From Ornithodoros turicata (taxonomy: Eukaryota; Arthropoda; Arachnida; Ixodida; Argasidae): DNA of 64,000 bases. A program made the position numbers and the translations under genes. How positions within the stretch are numbered: position 1 is the stretch's first letter; each line of letters opens with the position of its first letter. The notes under the pieces were generated by a model. That model was not told the DNA's origin. It saw only the letters and a list, made by a program, of their open reading frames with translations, and searched no databases. The stretch spans positions 30,878,790 to 30,942,789 of the forward strand of contig NC_088206.1 in the NCBI RefSeq assembly GCF_037126465.1, given 5' to 3'. This document shows, piece after piece, positions 54,901-59,038 of the stretch.

Positions 54901-57581
54901 CCCTGTACTTGAAAGTGTCCATAACGTGCACTAAAATATCCCTTAGTTTTTCTTTGTACTTGCTGGCTACGGCTACTGTCCCGCTAATATATTCAGGTAA
55001 CAGTAACGAGCCCCTTATTACCCCCTTCGTTTGTGGCATGTACTAGACATTGAACCTTCATAGGATCGAATACAAATTAGAAATCCGCCTGTAGGAGCTT
55101 CATAGAGCTTCATGACTTCCTTTTAAACACGACTGAAAGTAACTGTTCTGAGGCTGGAACACAAGCAGACGAACACGACACAAACCTCAAGGTGTCTGAG
55201 AATGTGAACAACTCAAATATGGGAAACGCACTCGACCAGCAATCGAGAGAGCAGCGTGGCAGCAGCTTGCTTCAATTCCCGCCGTGTCTGGGCTTTTGGA
55301 CGACTGCCATATTTGAAATGTATTTATTAGTGTTATTAGTATTGTTTGCGTATAACGCTGAGTATTATTGTGTCATGTCTAGCCCGAAGGAATTACGGTG
55401 GAGAAGAGTATATCGGTCGCCATCGATCCCACTAACGAACGACGCAGGAAAACCAGAAGTATACGAGGAGATAGCTTCCAAGGTACGTCGCCTGTACACT
55501 GTCCTGTATTATTTTATGGGAGCTTGTCGTTTGCCGTAGACTCTCTGGACCCTGCAGCCAAGGTGCAAGTAATCGCCGTCAACACTCGCCTTCCACCGGA
55601 CGCCGTGCCAGATACCAAGCAATGTTCCGTATCTGTGATCGGTGAGTACACACTTGGTCAGCTGAAAACAGGTGAAAACGGTTCCTCGCATAGGCGATAA
55701 ACTCGGCCCATCTGTGCATACGACACTCGACAACCTGGAGACGCTGATCACCATGCCACGGGGATGTGGTGAACAGAACATGATGCTCATGGCTCCCACA
55801 TTGTATACGCTCGACTACCTTAAGCAGAAAGGAGACAGCAACGAGACCATTGAAGAGACTGCGTACCAGTATCTGCGCATTGGTATGACAGACATTCCTA
55901 ACAAGAGATACTGCTGTTTAATCTGCAGTGTTCTTTAAAATAGGTTATGAGCAACAGTTGACGTATCGCCAAGAAGACGGTTCCTTCTCTGCGTTCAGGC
56001 ACAGGGCGAGCAGTGTTTGGTAAGCCCCTTGAAGAAAATTCCAGACACCCATTGCGTTCGAGAAAATACATACTCTCGCACACGTATGTGTTCAACGTTT
56101 ACCTAAATACGAATACCTGTGCTACTGTATAGTGGAAGGTACGCCGGGAAGACTACGCTTATGATCGTTCACGATCTTCCCTGTTCCGTCTTGCCAACAA
56201 TCACACTGAGCAGGACACCTTAATCACCTTAGAGAAGGCCCCTTGTCTGTTGATTGCACTTATTTTTGGGAATCGCGTGTCATTTTGTCAATCCGGACGA
56301 AGGGGAAGTCCGGGGTAGTCCAACAATTGCGCTAGGTTTCACGGAGTTTTGGGAAAGTTCGTGCTTGACACGTTGTCGCTTTCCTTTTATCCAAATGCAG
56401 GCTGACGGCGTTCGTCATGCGAGTGTTCTGCAGAGCGAGGACGTATGTAACCGTCGACCCGGTCGTCATAAAAAGTGGTATGCAATGGTTGGCGTCTAAA
56501 CAACTGGCGGACGGTAGCTTCGAGGAACTCAAGCCTATCATGCACAAGAGCATGCTGGTAAGCACAAAGTCCGGTTTTAGCACTGCGCCAACTTCATTTT
56601 GTTTTCTGTGCAGGGAGGAGTTCGTGGGAAAATCCCGATGACGGCCTTTGTGCTGCTCGCACTCTACGAATGCTTCGCATCCGCACCAGACGATGTAAAT
56701 ACTCTTCTTTTCTTGTACCTGGTTTTGTATCATTGTGGAGCACTGGGGGTATCAACGGCCCGGTTTTTCGCAGGGATGCCTCCGTAGAGTAGAACTGACA
56801 ACATAAGTGACTTGAATAGGAGGCCAAATGCAGCGGCAACACAAGTTTATTGCACGACTTTTAATTCTGGGGCTCTGTCTTCACTTGCCTGTACAGCCCC
56901 ACAGCTGTTGGTCATTGTTACCTTTTCTTCGACGCCATGCTGCACAGCTGAGGCACCACGGATCTCAGAAGTTGTTGCTATCGGCCACTTCAGGCAGGTC
57001 GAACAGATCACGGGACTCATAAGTTATCGAAGGGATCAAGGCGTTACAGGGTGTGCTTCGTGAACGTTCACTACGATCGAAACACGGCTAGAAAACAGTG
57101 ACAGGAATGATGGGAGCTCTACCCTCCTTTGTTCCTGTTTTCTATCGGTGTTTTGATCGATGAGACATGTCAGAATGACTTTGCGTGTGTGGCGGTGCCG
57201 ATGGCATGTGTTGCACAGCTGACTGCAAAACAGTGGCGTCGCCTGTACCCTATCTCCCCGATTGCAGTGACACTCCATTAATTACGTAAAACAGATATGG
57301 TTTCCATAAATAACGAGAGGTGTTATCCTGCTTAGAAAGCAAGGGGGAAAAGCGTATGCGAGTGCCCGCGTGAGCTGGTGCTGTATTACGTTCAGTAGGG
57401 AATACCTTCCAGGTGCTGAGCGTTACCACGACGCGGGCGGAAAACTTCTTGAATCAGCGACTTTACGACGTGCACGAGCCGTACATCGCTGCCCTGGTAG
57501 CTTACTCCCTAAGCCTGAGTGGTGGCCGCGGTGCCAAAGATGCCATGGACATACTCAAGGAAAGGATGTACTATGACACAG
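15823..57581 (+). CDS. C3: Complement C3-like thioester protein, partial, 11 exons
   Basis: Joined exons give about 550 residues matching the vertebrate C3 alpha chain from the anaphylatoxin domain into the thioester domain. Seen directly: a CC..C..C..CC anaphylatoxin pattern (residues 12-54), an acidic stretch followed by ETWLFE, the segment SITTWSVQAVSV followed by GLCVAEP, VPYKVVRNEQIEV, VVPEGITVEK, the thioester GCGEQ (Cys351, Gln354) and a His (463) in PIMHKSMLGG. C3 family members are secreted, become activated by proteolysis, release C3a and attach covalently to microbes through the thioester. Splice phases agree at all ten junctions. Introns 1, 3 and 4 are 22.4, 6.2 and 10.1 kb and full of transposons; the last seven exons lie within 2.2 kb. 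Missing here are the beta chain with its processing site, and everything after mid thioester domain. The gene probably continues past both ends, or is broken by the gypsy elements that follow. An alpha-2-macroglobulin, CD109 or insect-type TEP identity is argued against by the anaphylatoxin domain. Confidence 0.9.
16005..16400. other. Start of C3-like intron 1, no gene
   Basis: Non-coding sequence after the donor at 15997. Nothing recognisable. Confidence 0.5.
16480..17115 (-). pseudogene. Degenerate mariner transposase
   Basis: The minus strand gives scattered mariner motifs in several frames: NRRVIIEEVAEKLNISHG (helix-turn-helix side), KFMVTVFWDH (before the catalytic core) and YDNARPHKAR (second catalytic Asp). 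Stops and shifts separate them. A run of 18 G lies at 16457-16474. It is a different lineage from the mariner at 31463-32749. Confidence 0.65.
17160..17815. other. No recognised gene (C3-like intron 1)
   Basis: Sequence with a 12-G run near 17501-17512 and AACAAC repeats near 17794-17818; no domain. Confidence 0.5.
17820..18260 (-). pseudogene. R1/I-type LINE 3' fragment
   Basis: The minus strand encodes the C-terminal zinc region CCYCGALKDLEHILLHCPH and later FLDTIGLRSLL, as in the LINE at 48180-49850. It is 5' truncated and carries stops. Confidence 0.65.
18735..18870. repeat. CCCGGGAT-rich repeat, possible hAT end
   Basis: Repeated ATCCCGGGAT/TTCGGGATT words lie between CAGGTTCTGAATCCC and the complement of CAGGGATACATTTC. 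The look is that of the arrays in the hAT-like elements elsewhere in the window, but no target duplication was found. Confidence 0.35.
18875..19680. other. No recognised gene (C3-like intron 1)
   Basis: Contains (GA)n at 19371-19387 and a (TG)n(CG)n tract at 19458-19476. No domain. Confidence 0.5.
20248..20558 (-). repeat. 3' LTR
   Basis: 311 bp, same orientation as 26789-27096. The bases just inside it on the minus strand (GGGGCGGCGACGAG) are a weak polypurine-tract candidate. Confidence 0.85.
21232..21738 (-). CDS. RNase H of LTR element, 3'-most domain
   Basis: It reads FIVQWDASNRGMGAVLCQE, SASEKECGCLVW, LVTDYCPLTW and HTNADCLSRC then stop. Four acidic positions of Ty3/gypsy RNase H are present. 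No integrase follows before the 3' LTR, confirming the unusual order. Confidence 0.8.
   Translation of the reverse strand: MASPLTDALRKSAPTQIQWDAAKRNAFRSLKEALSQPPVLLSPDYTKPFIVQWDASNRGMGAVLCQEDENKEEHSLLYASRKLSLREAYSASEKECGCLVWAVQKLECYLYGTQFILVTDYCPLTWLNQMPGKNGRLLRWSPALQQHDFVVRYKRGRKHTNADCLSRC
21745..22573 (-). pseudogene. Reverse transcriptase of LTR element, stop in catalytic box
   Basis: Motifs ARPCIDYRKLNSVT, FISTLDLVIGYCQ and AAFTTPMGTF identify a Ty3/gypsy RT. In the YxDD box the Tyr position is TAA (22021-22023, minus strand), followed in frame by Leu-Asp-Asp. Translation would stop at the active site. Confidence 0.85.
22579..23960 (-). pseudogene. Integrase of LTR element, upstream of RT
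   Basis: The H2C2 zinc module is GHLGVRKTKQRLLQECYWPG then CDTCQKV (23590-23760). Catalytic candidates are Asp in VIDVVGPLP, Asp in CDSGSVFTS and Glu in SNSVEKLHSV. The C-terminal domain has VLVLRPARANKLQVHWDGPF. At least one shift (near 23330) breaks it. It is followed directly by the RT leader LIGEFEQLFSDKPGKTD after a one-base shift near 22578. Confidence 0.8.
24025..24678 (-). pseudogene. Zinc knuckle and protease of LTR element
   Basis: CHRCKEGGHIAAAC is a C-x2-C-x4-H-x4-C knuckle. It is followed by VLRDSGASLDL, an aspartic protease active-site loop (D-S-G). The remainder reaches 24025 with an acidic tail after a stop near 24440. Confidence 0.7.
24675..25426 (-). pseudogene. gag of LTR element
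   Basis: It contains LQPFKIGQDIGLFSVNFERA, WPARLLTVIPCEAADSIARL and KRFRLSAESFRLRF, typical of retrotransposon gag (the capsid that packages the RNA). A frameshift near 24960 moves it to the frame with QVRTWVREKSG. The C-terminal end is very basic. Confidence 0.75.
25537..26532. mobile_element. TTAA-flanked inverted-repeat element, copy 1
   Basis: Perfect 20-bp terminal repeats TTAAAGGGGCCGTAAACAGG at 25537-25556 and 26513-26532, including TTAA, which may be the target duplication (piggyBac-like). The interior shares CACTGCACTCTTTCGC and the following block with copy 2 at 33259-33991. No transposase. It lies inside the LTR element. Confidence 0.75.
26054..26135 (+). repeat. tRNA-like SINE head
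   Basis: TGGTACAGTGG (A-box-like) and GGTTCGAATCG (B-box-like) lie at tRNA spacing. The flanks do not fold into a complete tRNA, so it is read as a SINE promoter region captured in the TTAA element. Confidence 0.5.
26789..27096 (-). repeat. 5' LTR
   Basis: 308 bp with TGTTG/CAACA ends on the minus strand. A matching LTR is at 20248-20558. A candidate primer-binding site (TGGATGGCAGCGACGG, minus strand, 26786-26771) starts two bases inside. Confidence 0.85.
27705..28205. other. No recognised gene (C3-like intron 1)
   Basis: No domain or repeat was recognised. Confidence 0.5.
28210..28870 (-). pseudogene. CR1/Jockey-type LINE 3' fragment
   Basis: The minus strand reads LVRPQLEYASVVWHPHLSS then IQHRAAGFILSN, the conserved end of a LINE reverse transcriptase. 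It finishes at a stop (28454) and a 3' tail of (AAATA)n-type repeats (28222-28248). 5' truncated. Confidence 0.7.
29045..30060 (-). pseudogene. R1/I-type LINE fragment: RNase H and C-terminal zinc region
   Basis: RNase H motifs VQLFTDASTTTSG, SACELYGIHLALSF and VYSDSRCGLESL are followed after stops by CSECDVVENTEHIFLRCSKY (C-x2-C..H..C). The RT is missing. The upstream junction at about 30065 joins it to an unrelated gypsy fragment. Confidence 0.75.
30065..30300 (-). pseudogene. Ty3/gypsy RT fragment fused to a LINE
   Basis: The minus strand reads PHRKVPFRKLQGLRIIEKVE, WMSRVAVVPKKND and VRLCVNMGED, the start of a gypsy RT palm. It runs in one open frame into the LINE RNase H. The 271-codon ORF is an artefact of this junction. 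Confidence 0.6.
30470..31460. other. No recognised gene (C3-like intron 1)
   Basis: No domain was recognised. A 14-G run at 31440-31454 lies just before the mariner. Confidence 0.5.
31463..32749 (+). mobile_element. Mariner transposon, nearly intact
   Basis: Length 1287 bp with inverted repeats of about 30 bp (CGAGGGTGGTTCCATAAGTT at the left; complement at the right end) and TA on both sides (31461-31462, 32750-32751). The single long ORF is the transposase. It inserted next to the 3' end of the LINE at 32752-34180. Confidence 0.93.
31664..32683 (+). CDS. Mariner transposase, open but lacking in-frame ATG
   Basis: 339 codons, normal for mariner. There is an N-terminal helix-turn-helix region (TKEGLSPKEIKARL..SYKTVKDWAKQF), then the D,D34D core: GDETM, LLQENAPVHTA and YSPDLAPSDYF. 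The second catalytic Asp is Glu (ENAPVH); the 34-residue spacing to the last Asp is kept. The coding frame extends upstream as AKIEYRAV, but the only nearby ATG (31640) is one base out of frame across an A-run. The copy is probably inactive unless that gap is a sequencing error. Confidence 0.9.
   Translation: MIKFFTKEGLSPKEIKARLDNVYREASPSYKTVKDWAKQFRLGRESIEDDPRDGRPVEVVTQEKLSLVEEEVLSDRCLRVKEISKAGLSKTTVFRIICEGLHMKKVSARRVPLLLSSVQKQQRVVCAKEFLELCQENEEEILKSFVTGDETMVLYYDPLSKKESMKWRKPGEAPPSKAKVTQSTKIMATIFWDCHAILVIDFKERNTTVNATYYASLLHRLLDAIKEKKRGRLSRGVLLLQENAPVHTASVAKAAQKECGFEEIHHPSYSPDLAPSDYFLSSNLKRDLRGRRFQNDSEVEEAVFKHFADKTSDYFFKGIRILVERCQKCIEVKGDYVEK
32752..34180 (-). pseudogene. R1/I-type LINE 3' half, split by a TTAA element
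   Basis: Minus strand: RNase H piece AWTVFTDSNASLEV (about 34090-34165), then after the insertion SVLSTRPNALLALLKL and LTFLSDTGLMNSL, and a T/A-rich 3' end near 32753. Many stops. Confidence 0.65.
33259..33991. mobile_element. TTAA-flanked inverted-repeat element, copy 2
   Basis: The ends TTAAAGGGGCAATAAACAGG and the complement of TTAAAGGGGCACAAAACAGG are bounded by TTAA. It shares TGCACTCTTTCGC and neighbouring blocks with 25537-26532. It interrupts the LINE cleanly. Confidence 0.7.
34186..36310 (-). pseudogene. R1/I-type LINE: RT end, RNase H, C terminus
   Basis: Minus strand: SLGVVLDRDLSWSRHIK (RT thumb side), LRCLAGLRWG, then RNase H RAIYTHGSVANESSAAAF (first catalytic Asp changed to His) and WVVLTDSKASLALLS, then CADATARRAALDAD. 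The 3' end near 34186 is CATAAATCCCCCCTCCCC-like. Frameshifts and a 162-bp hairpin (34717-34878) interrupt it. Confidence 0.75.
34717..34878. repeat. Hairpin element with perfect 42-bp arms
   Basis: Arms 34717-34758 and 34837-34878 are exact reverse complements around 78 bases. A related copy lies at 50256-50388. It is followed by a 16-G run. Confidence 0.9.
36610..36925 (-). pseudogene. R1/I-type LINE fragment with RNase H start
   Basis: PVYTDGSVSQGRSTAAFYTF is an intact RNase H first motif. It jumps directly to the 3' end (GGACTAGCAAGCCGGCTC), so the middle is deleted. The tail is TTAATAAACATAACCCCCC followed by (CA)n. Confidence 0.65.
36930..38380. other. C3-like intron 1 end; short ACACCC repeats
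   Basis: At 37067-37175 the words ACACCCTTTTGAGTGT and their complements are repeated, likely a small inverted-repeat element. A 16-G run lies at 38265-38280. No further exon was recognised before the acceptor at 38380-38381. Confidence 0.5.
38382..38544 (+). CDS. C3: C3-like exon 2: C3a end, acidic alpha' start and ETWLFE motif
   Basis: The acceptor is TTCATTTACAG. The donor is TTCC|GTGAGA, leaving phase 2. The first codon joins the preceding exon's last G. The peptide has PPDRAR followed by V at residue 75, then an acidic run (LEEEFDDENIY) and NFQETWLFEEKIV. In C3 the acidic run follows the convertase cleavage site and precedes FPESWLW. Arg74 is therefore the best candidate for the C terminus of a C3a-like fragment (inference). 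Confidence 0.85.
38604..38832 (+). CDS. C3: C3-like exon 3: MG6/MG7 segment
   Basis: The acceptor is TTCCTTTCTTTAG. The donor is CTCAGG|GTCAGC, chosen because it gives phase 0 into the next exon. It encodes HSITTWSVQAVSVSPEGG, then LCVAEP, then VPYKVVRNEQIEVLVTVYNY, which follow the human C3 segment containing DSITTWEILAVSM and VVRNEQVEI closely. The Cys in GLCVAEP sits where C3 Cys816 forms the beta-alpha interchain disulfide. The intron before it is only 59 bp; the one after is 6.2 kb. Confidence 0.88.
38985..39062. repeat. Dispersed repeat shared with 52850-52925
   Basis: AAAAGAACCCCTGGTGGTCC followed by ATCCGCA..CCTGCGGCA recurs at 52850-52925 within a hAT-like element. The sequence looks like the tail of a common arachnid SINE. 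Confidence 0.45.
39494..40370. mobile_element. TA-flanked long inverted-repeat element, copy 1
   Basis: The ends read GGGTGTCCCAGAAAACGTGT, and the right end is the complement, with TA flanks (39492-39493, 40371-40372). The inverted repeats extend more than 120 bp (through AACGGCATTTGTTCTTA). No transposase. Same family as 46403-47186. Confidence 0.8.
40775..41418. mobile_element. hAT-like element, short copy
   Basis: The right end (complement TAGAGCACTGCACGGGCC) matches the element at 52025-53209. The left end is TCGAGTACTGCAAAGGGCC. Flanks ACCTATAT and ACGCATAT agree at 6 of 8 bases. The interior is rich in TCGGGTCGGG words (41215-41395). Confidence 0.5.
42529..43540. mobile_element. hAT-like element with GAGGTGAGG arrays
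   Basis: The ends CAGTAATGGGC and complement CAGAGGTGGGC have exact 8-bp target duplication ATCGCCAC (42521-42528, 43541-43548). Arrays of GAGGTGAGG separated by A/T runs fill 42596-42790 and 43390-43510. No transposase, so non-autonomous. Confidence 0.8.
43790..44093 (-). repeat. tRNA-derived SINE
   Basis: On the minus strand, TGGCCGAGTGGGCTAAGGCG (44082-44063, A box) and GGTTCGAATCC (44013-44003, B box) form a Ser/Leu tRNA-like pol III promoter. A body shared with 6786-6912 follows, ending near an A-rich tail at 43797. The acceptor stem does not pair fully, so it is not a functional tRNA gene. Confidence 0.75.
44100..45060. other. End of C3-like intron 3
   Basis: GCGCACATTAAAGAACCCTC at 44341-44360 resembles a SINE tail. 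No other exon was recognised. Confidence 0.45.
45062..45271 (+). CDS. C3: C3-like exon 4: MG7 segment
   Basis: The acceptor is TTATTTCATGCAG and the donor is GTTGTG|GTAGGT; both ends are phase 0 and the exon is exactly 70 codons. The peptide has RVYMYGVDGLCTG, VAANSASSVTFPVVPL and EGEFKLRVI, typical of the macroglobulin domain before the CUB/thioester region. Joined to the previous exon it reads YNYGQSSLR then GRVYMYG. The Cys matches the position of C3 Cys873, whose partner lies in the C-terminal C345C domain. Confidence 0.85.
45890..46165 (-). pseudogene. R1/I-type LINE 3' end with C-run terminus
   Basis: The minus strand ends in the 3' UTR GGGAATAGCAAGCCCACACC and finishes TTAAACATACCCCCCCCCC. 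The coding end has RHDSFGNLNSWAF. Similar 3' ends are at 34186 and 36640. Confidence 0.65.
46403..47186. mobile_element. TA-flanked long inverted-repeat element, copy 2
   Basis: The ends CAGGTGTCCCAGAAAACG and complement CAGGGTGTGTCAGAAAACG are bordered by TA (46401-46402, 47187-47188). It matches copy 1 along the arms. No transposase. Confidence 0.75.
47190..48170. other. No recognised gene (C3-like intron 4)
   Basis: Purine-rich stretch 47405-47580; GTGTTAGCGTCGCGAAGCGA near 47893 resembles the SINE tail. No exon was recognised. Confidence 0.5.
48180..49850 (+). pseudogene. R1/I-type LINE, degenerate
   Basis: RT motifs EMAGFRRHRSFMDPVVD, AYDTVSH, QGVPQ and LSPTLAEVRL appear in shifting frames. 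The catalytic box reads YAVDVTLWT, so the first Asp of YADD is Val. RNase H remains as WIPLHCVVAENEQADIAAQA and the C terminus as LEHIVLHYPHY..FSDTIGLRSLP. A (CCA)n tract lies at 49196-49240 and a TTGG/CCAA-rich insert at about 48885-48975. Confidence 0.75.
50256..50388. repeat. Hairpin element, second copy
   Basis: Arms 50256-50289 and 50355-50388 match with about three mismatches. The loop shares TGTTCAAGGCCTTCCACC with 34717-34878. Confidence 0.8.
52025..53209. mobile_element. hAT-like element with perfect 8-bp target duplication
   Basis: The ends TAGAGCACTGCAGGGGCC and complement TAGAGCACTGCACGGGCC are flanked by CATGAGAA on both sides (52017-52024, 53210-53217). Sub-terminal zones are rich in GGGCCGGGC words (52060-52180, 53040-53195). 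It carries three 56-bp tandem units (52408-52575). No transposase. Confidence 0.85.
52408..52575. repeat. 56-bp tandem repeat with TTAGGTTAGG
   Basis: Three units, each with GTCAGTTAGGTTAGGTGTT, start 56 bp apart (52416, 52472, 52528). TTAGG is the arthropod telomere word, here only two in a row per unit. Confidence 0.75.
53405..53980. repeat. Repeats of a CAGACGACATGACCAATGGT-type motif
   Basis: Between 53590 and 53800 three related blocks carry CAAGATATTCC-like words and GCAGACGACATGACCAATGG variants. A related stretch occurs near 138-165. No coding function. Confidence 0.5.
53984..54114. repeat. Tandem TTCAGATGGCACC repeat
   Basis: About four to five irregular units of roughly 30 bp with TTCAGATGGCAC and GGATTAAATTG. 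Confidence 0.65.
54120..55380. other. End of C3-like intron 4; LINE tail
   Basis: At 54774-54800 a G-rich run followed by TATGTTTAATG matches the complement of the LINE 3' ends at 45890 and 36640. No exon was recognised before 55383. Confidence 0.5.
55383..55482 (+). CDS. C3: C3-like exon 5: PEGI segment
   Basis: The acceptor is TGTCATGTCTAG and the donor is CCAAG|GTACGT, ending in phase 1. It begins PEGITVEKSISVAIDPTN, completing the family motif VVPEG with the previous exon. It then carries a strongly basic run, RRRKTRSIR. Whether that run is cleaved is unknown. Confidence 0.85.
55540..55641 (+). CDS. C3: C3-like exon 6: CUB N-terminal part
   Basis: The acceptor is TTTGCCGTAG and the donor is ATCG|GTGAGT; phases 1 in and 1 out. 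It encodes LPPDAVPDTKQCSVSVIG, the usual LPPxxVxxS...V.VxGD region leading into the thioester domain. Confidence 0.85.
55694..55882 (+). CDS. C3: C3-like exon 7: thioester exon
   Basis: The acceptor is CCTCGCATAG. The donor is ATTG|GTATGA, weak but in phase. It encodes GDKLGPSVHTTLDNLETLI, MPRGCGEQNMM and APTLYTLDYL. The Cys (codon 55765-55767) and Gln (55774-55776) of GCGEQ form the internal thioester in the family. All four canonical residues of CGEQ are intact, so the reactive bond could form. Confidence 0.92.
55944..56019 (+). CDS. C3: C3-like exon 8: thioester domain
   Basis: The acceptor is TTCTTTAAAATAG and the donor is TTTG|GTAAGC, ending in phase 2. It encodes GYEQQLTYRQEDGSFSAF, the conserved alpha-helical repeat following the thioester, and ends in ASSVW, which continues with LTAF in the next exon. 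Confidence 0.88.
56401..56557 (+). CDS. C3: C3-like exon 9: thioester domain with reactive His
   Basis: The acceptor is TTATCCAAATGCAG and the donor is CTG|GTAAGC, phase 0 out. It encodes LTAFVMRVF, GMQWLASKQLADGSF and PIMHKSML. The His (codon 56543-56545) aligns with C3 His1126 (precursor numbering), which catalyses transfer of the thioester to hydroxyl groups. It is 112 residues after the thioester Cys, compared with 116 in human C3. The Cys1101 position of C3 is Lys/Ser here; another Cys lies in RVFCRA. Confidence 0.88.
56614..56694 (+). CDS. C3: C3-like exon 10: thioester domain helix
   Basis: The acceptor is TTTTCTGTGCAG and the donor is GAT|GTAAAT; 27 codons, phase 0 both ends. It starts GGVRGKIP and continues MTAFVLLALYEC, matching the MIGG...LTAFVLISLQEA part of C3. 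The Cys in LYEC may replace the C3 Cys1158 partner. Confidence 0.85.
57413..57581 (+). CDS. C3: C3-like exon 11: thioester domain, last exon seen
   Basis: The acceptor is ATACCTTCCAG and the donor is ACAG|GTAAAG, ending in phase 1. It encodes RAENFLNQRLYDVHEPY and IAALVAYSLSLSGG, matching the AGDFLEANY...YTVAIAGYALA part of C3. No following exon could be recognised in the remaining 6.4 kb. Confidence 0.85.
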
Positions 57582-59038
57582 GTAAAGGACGACCACACGA
57601 TTGAAACGAACTCGCATCATCTATGAAGTAGAAAGAAAGCGTCTCGGCAAAAGTCCTACCGGTTGTGTACAAAACATAGCTGCTATATCTCTGCAGGTGC
57701 GCCCCAGGGGGCTAATTGTTTGACCATGCTTATCATCATTGAGCATTCTGAAGTTTATTAGTAACATAGTGTCATATGAACATACGTGAATGTTTCCCTC
57801 ACGGAGCTGCAGTGTAGCCAGTGTAGTGTGTGTTTCCCTCACGGAGCTGCAGTGTAGTGTGAGCTCTGAACGCTATAAACAATAAAGGTACAGCTTCCAA
57901 CCCCACAATTAATTATGTTCCACTGTAGCGGAGCCCTGCGCTCTTAGACAGGTCACAAACTAAATAACAGTAGGCCAAATAACTTGTAAATAGTAGGCCA
58001 AATCAGGAGTCGTCACGTTCCTGTCAACTGCGGACACTTATATTGTTTTTTTTCTTCAGCCTCTTCATTCAGGGAGAAAAACGTGATTTGAACACGCGAA
58101 GCTTTGTTAGTAGTACCCGCCGTACACTAGTACACTGCCTACAGCGTTCCTTTTTCTATATCGTACTAGACAATGCATTCGTGAGTTTTAGTGCATTGGA
58201 AGCCCACTACGCAAGCGAGGCGAGTTCAGTTGCTAAATATAAGACCAGGAATCTGATAACAGCCACTTGAAAGGAATAACGTGGCTAATTCCCTTTTTGG
58301 GAGAATCTCAAAGAACATCCTTCGATCTGCAAAGCCTCACCATTGGAAATATTTACATTGGTATAAAACGTACAGCTCTTCGCAGGACAAATAACGCACA
58401 CAGAAGGTTCATTAAAGAGAATGCTGCATCTAATTTTCTCGTTCCTGCACATTCGAAGTTAATGTTACAACCGGGATTTCGATTAAACCTTGAGTCTTAG
58501 TGCATCGTTCGTTATCGCCTTTGCGTACGTAAGGGATACTGCGCACGCGCACAACATAAAGAGAGCTTCGCACCTAATCAAAGGGTACGCCCCCTGATTT
58601 AGAGTACCACGGAAGGGCTTGCATGGATAAAAAATATGTCAGGAGGAGCACGTATTAGGATCACAAGTCCTATACATATTCTAGAGTACATATTTAGTAC
58701 ATATTTAGAGTACCACGGAAGGGCTTGCATGGATAAAAAAAATGTCAGGAGGAGCAGGTATTAGGATCACAAGTCCTATACATATTCTCAGGAAAGATCC
58801 AGAGCGAAATCCTGTTGCCCAAGACAGCTACGTGGGTAAGAAAAGATGCTTCCCTCGGCTTGCCTCACTGGGACGTCACGTCAGTCATGCAATAGTGAAG
58901 CGCGTGTCGCGACTAGGCAGTATGAGTCAGAGAGGGACAGGCAATTCGTTCGGCGGCCAGAATCAAACTGACCGCGAGGTTTTCATGCTGGCGCCAAGTG
59001 CGCTTCCGGCGCCGATGATGACACTGGCCATACGGGCC
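57582..59038. other. Downstream of last C3-like exon; two tandem duplications
   Basis: A 37-bp unit containing TTTCCCTCACGGAGCTGCAG is duplicated at 57791-57860. A unit starting AGAGTACCACGGAAGGGC is duplicated at 58601 and 58707 (period 106). A strong acceptor-like tract ends at 58060, but the ORF after it has no C3 character. Confidence 0.55.

Noticed and set aside
58061..58270. Possible next C3-like exon after a strong acceptor at about 58060
   Set aside because: The peptide lacks any thioester-domain or CUB motif, and no donor in the right phase was found.
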